The translations under genes and the position numbers were made by a program. A DNA stretch of 64,000 nucleotides. It comes from Peptoniphilus_A sp022767005 (lineage in GTDB: Bacteria; Bacillota; Clostridia; Tissierellales; Peptoniphilaceae). The stretch covers positions 1 through 64,000 of the forward strand of contig NZ_JBNPOJ010000003.1 of assembly GCF_050315115.1 (NCBI RefSeq), given 5' to 3'. Positions 33,751-42,564 of this stretch are shown in pieces. A model generated the notes under the pieces. That model saw nothing but the letters and a program-made list of their open reading frames with translations, had not been told where the DNA came from and made no database searches. Each line of letters begins with the position of its first letter. The stretch's first letter is position 1.

Positions 33751-34169
33751 TATAGTCTTCCAAGAATCATAATTGAAATGATAAGACCATAAATAGCAAT
33801 ACCTTCTGCAAGTCCTAGGTAGATCATTGATTTACCAAGAATATTAGGATCTTCTGATACAGCTCCAATTGCTGCAGAACCTACATTTGATACAGCAACA
33901 CCAGCACCAAGTGATGCAAGTCCAGTTGAAAGACCTGCTGCTAAAAATCCGAGTCCATTACCGCCTGTTGAAGCAGTTGCTGCAGATGCCATTTGTGGTA
34001 CAAGAGATATTAATCCAAACACAAAAATTGGTGCAAAAACAAATAGGTTTAATTTCATAAAGGCGCGTGCAAACTTTTTATTTGCATCTGTTCCCTTGTA
34101 AATAAAATAAAAACCTGAAACTACCATTGAAAAAACTGTCAAAACTGCTAAAATAATAATTTTTTCCAT
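33750..34169 (-). CDS. ntpK: V-type ATPase membrane rotor subunit K (proteolipid c)
   Basis: A 139-residue c-ring subunit. The functional hairpin is residues 73-139, with the glycine-rich first helix (GLGFLAAGLSTGLASLGAG) and the ion-carrying carboxylate E122 in YLGLAEGIAIYG. Residues 1-66 add two further hydrophobic segments with an AxA-like site (ASA) at their end, so the architecture is an extended single hairpin and not the duplicated four-helix NtpK of Enterococcus. Whether H+ or Na+ is carried cannot be decided: the Gln and Thr ligands of Na+ types are not obvious. Confidence 0.9.
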   Translation of the reverse strand: MEKIIILAVLTVFSMVVSGFYFIYKGTDANKKFARAFMKLNLFVFAPIFVFGLISLVPQMASAATASTGGNGLGFLAAGLSTGLASLGAGVAVSNVGSAAIGAVSEDPNILGKSMIYLGLAEGIAIYGLIISIMILGRL

Positions 34170-34183
34170 CTTTAAACTCCTCT

Positions 34184-36112
34184 TTAATAAATTCTATCGG
34201 CTTCAAAAAGTACGCCGTCACCACTATAATACTTACTAAACATTTCATAATACTCAAGTCTTAGAGATTGAATAAATACAATTAGACCTTCAAGTCCTAA
34301 AATCAAAATATTGCCAAAAATTAAAACTGCAATATTTCCTCCACTTGAACCAACCATTTCTCCAAGGGTTTTAAATGCCAAGAACAAACCAACATGGTTT
34401 ATTGCAAAGGCACCAACTCTTATAAAGGAAATAATTGAACTCATAGTAGATAATAAAGCCTCAAGTAGTCCAAAGGAAGACTCAATATAATAATCTGAGG
34501 CAGAACCCTCTCCTTCTTTATTAAATAAAATTTTGAGAATAGGTCTTTTCAGTAGCATAATTATTAGACTTATAACTAATATTCCTAAAGAAATATTCAT
34601 AGGAATAAGAGATTTTGCTCCCATTACATTCATTCCAATATTAATCATCGCTACAAAAATTAGAACTCCCAAAAAACCTTCTTTAGAGAAAAAGGCTTCA
34701 TCAGGTTTTCCACTTTTTAATCTATTGTAAATACCTATACCATAAGCTATGGCAAGTAGAATAATGCCAAAATATATTGCAATTACAAGAGTGTCGTTTA
34801 TATTCTCAAAGGGTCTAAACCACATTGCCTGAATGATTTCTTCACTTCCAAAAACTGATCCATACATCAAACCAAAAAACATTGAGGATGCACCCATTCT
34901 AAGAAGAAGTCCGCCAAAATCCTTGTTCTTCTTTCTTAATATTAGTCCGGCAATTGCAAATACAGCCCCTTGACCCAAGTCGCCAAACATTGCTCCAAAA
35001 AGAATCATGTAGGTAATTCCAAAAATTACAGTTGGATCAAATTCGCCATAATTCGGCGTTCCGTACATATTTATTAATAGCTCAAAGGGCTTGAAAAAAT
35101 TTGCATTTTTTAACTTTGTCGGTGTCTTCATGTTTTCGCTTTTTGGGTCGAAATACTTAATATCAATGTCCCTATATTTGGATAATTTTTTTTCTAATTT
35201 GCTCTTATCAGAGTCACCAATCCAGCCTGAAAGATAGAAGTACTTGTTTGATTTAAGCATGTATCTCTTAGCTTTTTCAATTCCTTCATAGCTAAGCATG
35301 TGAGCGAGGGTAGTCTTTAACTCCTCATTTCTACTTTCCAAAAGATTTTTCTTATACTCTTCTATTTCAAAAATCTTTCTCTTTACATTTTCCTCTTCTT
35401 CTTCAAGGTTCTTATAAATTAAGTTTGCAGTACCCTCTACATTTTCACCAAGAAGTTCCACTTCTGTAAAGTTTAAGCTATTTAGCAGTCTATCGACATC
35501 TTTTTCAGCTTCCCTTGGATAGATTACAAGGAAAAGTTCACGATTATCCACAGTACCTGTGTGATAAATCATGGCAAGGATATTGCCATAGTTTTTCTTT
35601 AATCTTTGTCTAGCATCTTTGTCCAAGAAACCAAATCTAGAGTTGAAATATTTTAAATCTGCAATGTCTTTTAAGTCAATATCAACATTTTTAAATAATT
35701 CATAATTCTCTTTTAAAGTATCAAGTATTTTTAAATTTTCCTTAGTCTTTTCGTACTCATTGATTTTATCACTGATGTTTTTTACGAAAGAATCTATGTC
35801 TTCCTTTACATTTACCTTTTCAAAGTAAGACTCATCAATCTTGTCAAAGCCTAAGAAATCCATAATTTCAGTGGCTTTCTTAGCTGTGGATTTATGGGAT
35901 TGATCTTCTTCAATAGGAGAAATATAATTAAGTTCAAGATTTCTCTCTAAGTTTTCTTCATTGTCCAAACTAAAGGTGAATTTATTTTCTGCTATATTCG
36001 CTTCAGTGGACATAAATTGCATACATTTTAAATTCAAAATGTCTAGGACAACTGAATCCATATCACTAATATTGCCAATGATATTAGCGACCTTCATTTT
36101 TTCAACGGCCAA
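34184..36112 (-). CDS. ntpI: V-type ATPase membrane subunit I (a subunit)
   Basis: A 642-residue stator subunit: a cytosolic coiled-coil N-terminal half (to about 370) and seven to eight C-terminal helices that form the ion half-channels, including the conserved Arg-bearing SFIRVGAFAINHVGLFLAF. I start at TTG 36112 because MAVEKMKVANIIG then matches the family N-terminus and GGAAGTG lies six bases upstream; the ATG at 36097 is the alternative. It overlaps the end of ntpC. Confidence 0.92.
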   Translation of the reverse strand: MAVEKMKVANIIGNISDMDSVVLDILNLKCMQFMSTEANIAENKFTFSLDNEENLERNLELNYISPIEEDQSHKSTAKKATEIMDFLGFDKIDESYFEKVNVKEDIDSFVKNISDKINEYEKTKENLKILDTLKENYELFKNVDIDLKDIADLKYFNSRFGFLDKDARQRLKKNYGNILAMIYHTGTVDNRELFLVIYPREAEKDVDRLLNSLNFTEVELLGENVEGTANLIYKNLEEEEENVKRKIFEIEEYKKNLLESRNEELKTTLAHMLSYEGIEKAKRYMLKSNKYFYLSGWIGDSDKSKLEKKLSKYRDIDIKYFDPKSENMKTPTKLKNANFFKPFELLINMYGTPNYGEFDPTVIFGITYMILFGAMFGDLGQGAVFAIAGLILRKKNKDFGGLLLRMGASSMFFGLMYGSVFGSEEIIQAMWFRPFENINDTLVIAIYFGIILLAIAYGIGIYNRLKSGKPDEAFFSKEGFLGVLIFVAMINIGMNVMGAKSLIPMNISLGILVISLIIMLLKRPILKILFNKEGEGSASDYYIESSFGLLEALLSTMSSIISFIRVGAFAINHVGLFLAFKTLGEMVGSSGGNIAVLIFGNILILGLEGLIVFIQSLRLEYYEMFSKYYSGDGVLFEADRIY

Positions 36113-37109
36113 TTTCTTCACTTCCCTCTCTATCAACAATCATGTATTTTAACTTTTCCTTTTTATTAAGACCAAATCTAGTGCCTTCAAGAATTCTTTC
36201 GATATTGGCAATTTCATAATCTAAAAGAACCAAAAAACTCATGAACTTACCTATACCATCGGTCCTTCTAAAATTTTTCCTTACAATAGAATACATAATC
36301 TTTTTAGCAGTTCTACCAGTAACAATAACTCTTCCCTGTGCAAAAAGGGCTCCATATTTTGAATTTCTTATTTCTTCTTCAAATTCCCTTTCATCTAAAT
36401 AAGAAAGTTTAAGAAGTTTTTCTGAATTATAATTTCCACCAAAAATAGTGAAGTTGAAAATTTCTTCAGGCGAAATATTATAATATTTCTTTGCTCTATA
36501 AATCCAAATAATATTGAGCAAATCAATTTTTACGCCAAAAATTTTTTTAAACTCTTCTACATCCTCTTTGGAAAAAGATTTTGTTGTCTCAGTTAAATTT
36601 CTGTAATAAAATTTTTCTAAATTCATCTCAATAGAAAAAAGAGCATCTTCGTCCTTATATGACTTATAGTTTTTTAGATACTCATAATAATATGTGTCCT
36701 TTAAATTGTCTATAAAAGATTCAAAGGTTTCCTCTTTAAAGTTGATTTTTTTACCTAAAATGACAAGTTTATCAACCTTTGGTTCTTTATTCATCCTCAA
36801 AGACCTCAAAATCTTGACGATCTTTTCAATATTTATTCTCTCCAAGTAGGCCTTCAAAAAATCTGCATATCTCAGCGGCAAAAATCCACGAAGTTTTGCA
36901 ATTTCACTTCTTCTGTACTCTTCCAAAAAGACTTCAATTTCATAAATATCTGAAAAAGAGTCTATATTAGGAAATTTCTTTTCTTTTAAATATGAAAGAC
37001 AGAATCTAACATTGTCCCCTTCTGCCATCTTTTCAAAATCTTCATAATCTAAAAACTCTGAATACATTTTTGAAATTTTAGCATTTAAAGCCTTTAAACC
37101 GTCAAACAT
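36102..37109 (-). CDS. ntpC: V-type ATPase subunit C (d type)
   Basis: A 335-residue socket subunit that links the central stalk to the c-ring. It has the helical YxxAR-like repeats of the family (LRGFLPLRYADFLKAYLERI) and the C-terminal LLDYEIANIERI. The ATG at 37109 overlaps the preceding stop (ATGTTTGA) and follows GGAAG. Its position ahead of ntpI is unusual. Confidence 0.88.
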   Translation of the reverse strand: MFDGLKALNAKISKMYSEFLDYEDFEKMAEGDNVRFCLSYLKEKKFPNIDSFSDIYEIEVFLEEYRRSEIAKLRGFLPLRYADFLKAYLERINIEKIVKILRSLRMNKEPKVDKLVILGKKINFKEETFESFIDNLKDTYYYEYLKNYKSYKDEDALFSIEMNLEKFYYRNLTETTKSFSKEDVEEFKKIFGVKIDLLNIIWIYRAKKYYNISPEEIFNFTIFGGNYNSEKLLKLSYLDEREFEEEIRNSKYGALFAQGRVIVTGRTAKKIMYSIVRKNFRRTDGIGKFMSFLVLLDYEIANIERILEGTRFGLNKKEKLKYMIVDREGSEEIGR

Positions 37110-37425
37110 TTGATTTACTTCCAATCACTATGTCAAAGGCATTTTGAATGATTTTGTCAGAATTTTCATTGTAAAATTCTTCAATTTCTTTTAAATTCTT
37201 TTCATTTTCTTTTTTCAAATCTTCAGCTTTTTTTTCAAAACCAGCTAAAATTTCATCACTTTTTTCTTTTCCAATAGCCTTTGACTTTTCTATTGATTCA
37301 TTTTCAATATCAGTCAACTTTTCTCTCAATTCTTTTTTAATACTTTCAATTTCTTTTTCAGTATTATCGACGAGCTCTCTAGTTTTTTTATCTATTGCTA
37401 AAATACTATCTATGCTTTCTTTCAA
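37102..37425 (-). CDS. ntpG: V-type ATPase stator subunit G/H
   Basis: About 107 residues, nearly all coiled coil (IKKELREKLTDIENESIEK, KAEDLKKENEKNLKEI), the partner of subunit E in the peripheral stalk. The start is uncertain: I favour TTG at 37425 behind AGTGGTGAT; an ATG at 37458 would add 11 residues but has a weak ribosome site. It is first in the operon. Confidence 0.8.
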   Translation of the reverse strand: MKESIDSILAIDKKTRELVDNTEKEIESIKKELREKLTDIENESIEKSKAIGKEKSDEILAGFEKKAEDLKKENEKNLKEIEEFYNENSDKIIQNAFDIVIGSKSNV

Positions 37426-37793
37426 AAATATCACCACTCTTTTTATTTCCTTGTGCATTTCTCATTATATTACTTTGAAATTCTAATTCAAGGGATTTGC
37501 ACTAGATTTGAAAATTTCACTAAAGTTTCACATTTCATATAATGAATGAAAATTTTATATAGTGAGAAATATTATTTATAAATCTTTTCCAATGATTTGA
37601 AAGAAAGATTTTCTACTAAAATAGAATTTATATTCAATCTTTTTTGCTTTATAATTTGTAATAATGAATTTATAAAAATATAAATTTTTATTAAAGTGAA
37701 ACATTAAAACTCCATTAATCCCAGCTTTTATTATTTATAAATTTAAAAAATTTATAAAATTTATATAATGGTAGCTTTTAATTAAGAAAAATC
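37426..37793. other. AT-rich promoter region of the V-ATPase operon
   Basis: No gene or structured RNA was seen. The region is extremely A/T rich with many TATAAT-like words, so the promoter cannot be fixed from the sequence. Confidence 0.45.
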
Positions 37794-37829
37794 GACAAAA
37801 AAAGAACACCTCCTAAGAGGTGTTCTCAA
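37794..37829 (-). terminator. Terminator of the feo operon
   Basis: A 9-bp stem AGAACACCT/AGGTGTTCT (37803-37811 with 37818-37826) followed by a run of T residues on the minus strand. Confidence 0.9.
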
Positions 37830-37832
37830 AAT

Positions 37833-37979
37833 TTATTTTTTCCTTTCATCTATGGCACATGAACTGTGGCATGAATCACATCCACAATCGCATCCACCTT
37901 TTTTACTTATTACCCTTTTTGCCGCAAAGGCAATTGCTAAAATTATTACAAGGGCAACTATAATATTAATTGGATTCAT
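37833..37979 (-). CDS. FeoB-associated cysteine-rich membrane protein
   Basis: A 48-residue ORF read directly from the minus strand: an N-terminal membrane helix (MNPINIIVALVIILAIAF) followed by a short cytosolic tail with five cysteines (GGCDCGCDSCHSSC). This is the architecture of the small FeoB-associated Cys-rich proteins that follow feoB in many anaerobes; a role in iron delivery is presumed. It overlaps the end of feoB by 14 bases and ends just before the operon terminator. Confidence 0.85.
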   Translation of the reverse strand: MNPINIIVALVIILAIAFAAKRVISKKGGCDCGCDSCHSSCAIDERKK

Positions 37980-40125
37980 ACTTTACCACCTTGTCTTTTT
38001 TCTTTTTAATCTCTTCATCTTGTATTTTTGATCTATCTTTTCTAAATAAAAGATATACATATACTAATAACACAAGTATTGCAATTCCAGTCATTATATT
38101 AAAAGATCCGCCTTCTAATAATCTTCCAAATTGATAAATCATAAAAGCAACTGTGTAGGAAAATACAATTTGATAACCTATGGCAAGTCCAAACCACTTT
38201 TTATCGCCCATTTCTTCTTTTATTGCTCCCATTGCTGCAAAGCAAGGAACTGTAAGTTGATTGAAGAATACAAAGGCAAAAGCTGATGCAACAGTAAATT
38301 GTGAAGCTACAAGTGATATCATATTGCTATCATCTGCTCCAACTTCTCCAATTCCTGCTAAAACTCCATAAGTTCCAACCACAACTTCTTTTGCGACAAG
38401 TCCTAAAATTGTGGCAACACTTGCAATCCAGTTTCCAAACCCAAGTGGTGCAAATACTGGTGCAATAGCTTTACCTATTGCTGCAAGAATTGAGTCCCCT
38501 CCATCTGATTCAAAGTCCACAAATTCCCCTGTAACTGATATACTTTTTAGTATCCAAATTACAACTGTCGCAAGAAGTATTATTGTTCCAGCTTTTACAA
38601 CGAAAGCTTTACATCTATGCCAAGTTGCTTTAAATACATTGTGTGCACTTGGCATATGATATTCAGGAAGTTCCATTACGAAAGGAGCAGGATCTCCTGA
38701 AAAATATTTTGTCTTCTTTAAAATTATTCCTGATATTATTACAGCCAAAATTCCACCAAAGTACCATAGAGGTGCATACCACCAAGTGCCACCTAAAAAT
38801 CCTGCAAACATTGCAATTACGTCTAGCTTTGCACCACATGGCATAAAGGATGTTGTCATAATAGTCATTCTTCTGTCATTGTCTGACTCAATAGTTCTCG
38901 TTCCCATAATTGCAGGTACTGAACAACCAGTTCCCATTAGGATTGGAATGAAGGACTTACCAGATAAGCCAAATTTTCTAAAAATTCTATCTAGTATAAA
39001 GGCAATTCTTGCCATGTAACCAATGTCTTCTAAGATTGCTATAAATAAAAATAGTACAGCGATTACTGGTAAAAATCCTAATACTGCTCCAACTCCTCCT
39101 ATGATTCCATCGACTAATAATGAAGTCAATATAGGTGATGTGCCAGCATTTTCTAAAAATCCCCTAAAGTTTTCGCCAATGATTTCTCCAAAGAAGTTAT
39201 CATTAACCCAATCAGTAACTGGTCCTCCAACATAATTTATTGCCAAGATATAAACTAGGGTAATTACTCCAACGAAAATTGGAATTGCCAAAAATCTATT
39301 TGTAACAATTCTGTCGATTTTGTCAGAAGTAGTCATTCCCTTTCTACCTTTTTTAACAGAATCTTTTGTAACTTCTGATACAAAATTATATCTTTCATCT
39401 GTGATTATGCCTTCGCCATCGTCGTCGTATTTTTCTTCAGCTTCTTCTATAATTTCATTTAACCTTCTAATTTCCTTTCCATAGAGAGGAAATTCTTCTA
39501 GTATTTTTTCATCTTGTTCAAAAAATTTAACTGCTAGCCAACGCTTTGCAGGATTATCTTTTATGACGCTAAAGTTTTCAATTTCTGTAATATATTTTTC
39601 TATTTCATCGTTAAATTCATAACAACAATTTGTGTTTGTGTTAACAGCTTTCTTTGCTGTATCAATTAATTTATCAATATTTTCATTCTTTAGTGCAGAA
39701 ATCTCAACAATTTTACATCCAAAATTTTTCTCTAGCAACTTAATGTCAATGAAGTCATTATTTTTTCTAACAACATCCATCATGTTAAGTGCAATTACAA
39801 CTGGAATACCAAGTTCTACAAGTTGTGTAGATAAAAATAAGTTCCTTTCAATATTTGTACCGTCAACAACGTCAATTATTACATCAGGTCTTTCATTTAT
39901 AAGGTAATCTCTTGATACAACTTCTTCCAAAGTGTAAGGAGAAAGAGAATAAATCCCTGGCAAATCTGTAAAGTGTACATCCTTATCTTTTTTATACTTA
40001 CCAGTCTTTTTTTCAACAGTTACTCCAGGCCAGTTACCAACGTATTGATTTGAACCAGTTAAACTGTTAAATAAAGTGGACTTCCCACTATTGGGGTTTC
40101 CAGCAAGTGCAATAGTTATAGCCAA
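37966..40125 (-). CDS. feoB: Ferrous iron transport protein B
   Basis: A 719-residue Fe(II) permease. The N-terminal G-domain has GNPNSGKSTLFNSLTG, the switch DLPGIYSL, DVVDGTN and ALNMMD; a helical NFeoB domain follows; then about eight membrane helices with the gate-like cysteine motifs GTGCSVPAI and FMPCGAKLD, and a second gate motif NQLTVPCFAAM. The tail is Lys-rich. It directly follows feoA, with no spacer beyond the stop. Confidence 0.96.
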   Translation of the reverse strand: MAITIALAGNPNSGKSTLFNSLTGSNQYVGNWPGVTVEKKTGKYKKDKDVHFTDLPGIYSLSPYTLEEVVSRDYLINERPDVIIDVVDGTNIERNLFLSTQLVELGIPVVIALNMMDVVRKNNDFIDIKLLEKNFGCKIVEISALKNENIDKLIDTAKKAVNTNTNCCYEFNDEIEKYITEIENFSVIKDNPAKRWLAVKFFEQDEKILEEFPLYGKEIRRLNEIIEEAEEKYDDDGEGIITDERYNFVSEVTKDSVKKGRKGMTTSDKIDRIVTNRFLAIPIFVGVITLVYILAINYVGGPVTDWVNDNFFGEIIGENFRGFLENAGTSPILTSLLVDGIIGGVGAVLGFLPVIAVLFLFIAILEDIGYMARIAFILDRIFRKFGLSGKSFIPILMGTGCSVPAIMGTRTIESDNDRRMTIMTTSFMPCGAKLDVIAMFAGFLGGTWWYAPLWYFGGILAVIISGIILKKTKYFSGDPAPFVMELPEYHMPSAHNVFKATWHRCKAFVVKAGTIILLATVVIWILKSISVTGEFVDFESDGGDSILAAIGKAIAPVFAPLGFGNWIASVATILGLVAKEVVVGTYGVLAGIGEVGADDSNMISLVASQFTVASAFAFVFFNQLTVPCFAAMGAIKEEMGDKKWFGLAIGYQIVFSYTVAFMIYQFGRLLEGGSFNIMTGIAILVLLVYVYLLFRKDRSKIQDEEIKKKKDKVVKYESN

Positions 40126-40368
40126 TTAAATCTCCTCCTTTTCTATCTCTTCAATTGAAATTAACTCAGCATCTGCACGCCTTATGCTAAGTTCATAATT
40201 TCTAATATTAATTTGAACTGGGTCACCAAGAGGCGCCACCTTCCTTATGTAGATTTTCGAATTTTTTGTAATGCCCATGTCCATTATTCTTCTTTTTAAA
40301 GGACCAGAGCCATTTATTTTTTTTACAGTATAGTATCTACCAACAACTGCATCTTTTAATGTTTGCAA
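40126..40368 (-). CDS. feoA: FeoA-domain protein (copy 2)
   Basis: An 80-residue SH3-like cytosolic protein that assists FeoB. It shows YYTVKKINGSGPLKRRIMDMGI, the loop VAPLGDPVQI and a final ELSIRRADAELI. It ends immediately before feoB and begins two bases after the other FeoA gene, so both are made together. Confidence 0.9.
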   Translation of the reverse strand: MQTLKDAVVGRYYTVKKINGSGPLKRRIMDMGITKNSKIYIRKVAPLGDPVQINIRNYELSIRRADAELISIEEIEKEEI

Positions 40369-40370
40369 TC

Positions 40371-40601
40371 CTACATCTCCTCTACCAAAATCTTTTTCGC
40401 AATGTCTTTTCCAATTGCAACCCTTGCATCTTTAATAGAAACAATTAAATTGCCATCGTTCTCGCTTATAACTTTAATTATCGCCCCTCTAACAAATCCA
40501 AGATTCGCAAGGTGCGATTCAGTAACGTCACTATTTTTTAAACTTTTAACTTTAAAAACCTTAAAGTTTACATTTAGAGGCGCCATTATTAAACTAAGCA
40601 T
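40371..40601 (-). CDS. FeoA-domain protein (copy 1)
   Basis: A 76-residue FeoA-like protein (FKVFKVKSLKNSDVTESHLANLGFV, split around KSLKNSD; then GAIIKVISENDGN and DARVAIGKDIAKKI). It is diverged from the second copy and resembles the lone FeoA-like proteins in the promoter-proximal position of clostridial feo operons. AGGTG precedes the ATG. Confidence 0.85.
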   Translation of the reverse strand: MLSLIMAPLNVNFKVFKVKSLKNSDVTESHLANLGFVRGAIIKVISENDGNLIVSIKDARVAIGKDIAKKILVEEM

Positions 40602-40641
40602 CTTAACACCTACCTGCTTTTATAAATACTTTTCAATATTT

Positions 40642-40696
40642 GAATTTGATTATCAATTTCTGTATTAATTATACCATAGCAAATTGAAAAATTAAA
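40642..40696 (-). promoter_or_regulatory. feo promoter with Fur-box-like palindrome
   Basis: An extended -10 (TGGTATAAT; hexamer 40668-40673) has a TTTAAT -35 (40691-40696) at 17 bases. Just downstream, 40642-40660 is a 19-bp near-perfect inverted repeat, GAATTTGATTATCAATTTC, sharing the central GATTATC and 14 of 19 positions with the classical Fur box GATAATGATTATCATTATC. Iron-responsive repression is inferred. Confidence 0.7.
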
Positions 40697-40940
40697 TCAA
40701 TTTAATTATTTTTTTATTTTAATTATATTAAGATTAGTTTATTTAATTTCTTATTTTTGGTTTTATATTAATTAATGATTTTTAGCTTTCATCCTTTTAA
40801 TTTTGTTCTTAACATCGACATTTTTTAAATTTTCATTCTTTAAATTTTGAGTCTAATTTTCATTCATCATTTTTTAATTAATTTAAAATTTCTAAAATTT
40901 TTCACCAATAAAAAGTCTTAACTTTTAATTTCAAGAGTAT
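40697..40940. other. AT-rich spacer upstream of feo
   Basis: No gene, RNA or repeat was recognised. Confidence 0.5.
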
Positions 40941-40981
40941 AAAAAAGACAGCCCTTGATAATATCAAAGTAAGCTGTCTTA
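40941..40981 (-). terminator. Terminator of the zinc-ribbon/SH3b gene
   Basis: Stem AAGACAGC/GCTGTCTT (40945-40952 with 40973-40980) enclosing a second small stem TTGATA/TATCAA, followed by T residues on the minus strand. Confidence 0.88.
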
Positions 40982-40986
40982 AAATT

Positions 40987-41997
40987 TTATTTTATTTCGC
41001 CATTTAATGTTCTATAACTAATCCATCCATTTCCAATATTGCACCAAGTTCTTCCATTGGCTCTCCTAGTGTCGTATACGTAAACAGAGTCGCCCTTATA
41101 AAGAGTAAATTCAATTCCATAATCAAATCCCGGTCCACTTCTTACATTGGCTTTTCCCGCAGTTACAAATTGGTAAGTGTCGATTAAGCTTGATGCTTCC
41201 ACTCTTTTCAATCTTGCAATTTGCGCTTCTAATTCATCAGCTCTAGCCTTTTCCTTTAAAGTTTCACTACTTTCTTCATCTTTTTTGTCGCTATTTTCCT
41301 TTTGTGAATTTACATCTTCAAGCATTTTTTTAAATTCGCCATTTTCAGGGTCAACTGCAATGTAAGAATTTAATCTATTAATTGCACTGCTAAAATTATT
41401 ATTTCCCACTAATTGTGCAATTTCAGATCTAATTGCAGAATAATTCTTTTCAACAAGGGCATCTCTCTTTGACTTTAAATCTTCGTCATCACTTTCAAAA
41501 TCCTTTAAAAAAGCAAGTGAAGCTTCGTAGTCCCTTCCTTCAAATTTTTGATTGGCTTTATTTATTAAATCTTTGGATTCCATGCTCTTGTCTATTTTAT
41601 TTATTTCATCTAAATATTTTTTATCTGAGGACTTTTCATAAAGTTGGCTATATTTTTCTCTTGCCTCTTTATAATTTTTTGCTTCTAAATTCGCCTTTGC
41701 CGAATTTTCTAATTGCTTAAATTTATGTTTTCCAAATCCAAAATTAAATAAAAGAGAAAAAACAATAAGCCCAATTACCACAAAGGCAAAAATAATTCCC
41801 TTTTGTTTTAAGCCCATGGAATTGTCATTAAAGGAATTATTTTTTACAATTTTTTCTTCATCCTCGTAATCATAGTCAAAATCCCTCTCTACTTTTTGAG
41901 TTCTGGAAAAATCTAAATCTTCTCTCAAATCATGACCACATTCCATGCAAAATGAGGCGTCTTCTGAATTTTCTTTTCCACAATTTTTACATTTCAT
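40987..41997 (-). CDS. Zinc-ribbon membrane protein with extracellular SH3b domain
   Basis: A 336-residue protein. An N-terminal zinc ribbon (C3, C6, C17, C20) is followed by an acidic linker, one membrane helix at about 68-88, a helical TPR-like segment (100-215), a coiled coil (about 220-265) and a C-terminal bacterial SH3 domain (GKANVRSGPGFDYG...GDSVYVYD...GWISYRTL). The topology puts the ribbon inside and the SH3b outside, where it may bind peptidoglycan. Function is unknown; a cell-wall sensing or scaffold role is a guess. AGGAGG precedes the ATG. Confidence 0.82.
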   Translation of the reverse strand: MKCKNCGKENSEDASFCMECGHDLREDLDFSRTQKVERDFDYDYEDEEKIVKNNSFNDNSMGLKQKGIIFAFVVIGLIVFSLLFNFGFGKHKFKQLENSAKANLEAKNYKEAREKYSQLYEKSSDKKYLDEINKIDKSMESKDLINKANQKFEGRDYEASLAFLKDFESDDEDLKSKRDALVEKNYSAIRSEIAQLVGNNNFSSAINRLNSYIAVDPENGEFKKMLEDVNSQKENSDKKDEESSETLKEKARADELEAQIARLKRVEASSLIDTYQFVTAGKANVRSGPGFDYGIEFTLYKGDSVYVYDTRRANGRTWCNIGNGWISYRTLNGEIK

Positions 41998-42007
41998 TTA
42001 AAACCTC

Positions 42008-42559
42008 CTAGCTATTTTTATTTTTCTTAGAGATATCTATTTTTATTTTTTTTAGCTGATGGATAATTTCTTCGTCAAGGGCACTGACTTTTTCTTCCTT
42101 TAGTTTTTTTGCCACGTGAATAACTTTGTTTTTTGAGTTTTCAACTTCAGCTTCAAGTTCTCTTGCAGAAATTCTAGTGCCACCTCGAGACAAAATAATT
42201 TGCTGCTCCACATTGTCGCTTGTGGCAACACGCACATTAGTGAGCTTTCCTATCTCGTCAAGCTGTCTTTCGATGTAGTGATCCGCTGTCTCAAATTCTT
42301 TAGTAAAAATAATATCAATCCCATCTCTGTGATAAGTCTTGCCACCTGATTTTTTCACCAAATAAGCATCAAAAACAAGTATTATGTGTTCCTTTGTGCT
42401 ATGAGAAAATTCAATCATTGTGTCTATTAATTCATTTCTCGCATCTTCAAGAGAAATATTTTTTAATTTTATTAAATTTTGCCAGGAATTTATAATATTG
42501 TATCCATCTACAAAGAGATAATTTACATCCCTTTTGTACCTGTTCATGTGCCTTTTCAT
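42008..42559 (-). CDS. yacP: NYN-domain ribonuclease YacP (Rae1-like)
   Basis: A 183-residue PIN/NYN endonuclease. The acidic active site is in LFVDGYNIINSW, ILVFDAYLVK, and VATSDNVEQQIILSRG. In B. subtilis Rae1/YacP cuts mRNA in the ribosomal A site. The gene follows rlmB by five bases, as in Bacillus. A start at 42559 is used; the ATG at 42547 is possible. Confidence 0.88.
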   Translation of the reverse strand: MKRHMNRYKRDVNYLFVDGYNIINSWQNLIKLKNISLEDARNELIDTMIEFSHSTKEHIILVFDAYLVKKSGGKTYHRDGIDIIFTKEFETADHYIERQLDEIGKLTNVRVATSDNVEQQIILSRGGTRISARELEAEVENSKNKVIHVAKKLKEEKVSALDEEIIHQLKKIKIDISKKNKNS

Positions 42560-42564
42560 CTTTA

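Noticed and set aside
37480..37790. Possible replication origin or DnaA-box cluster in AT-rich spacers
   Set aside because: No set of DnaA boxes or characteristic neighbours was seen; the spacers are merely A/T rich.
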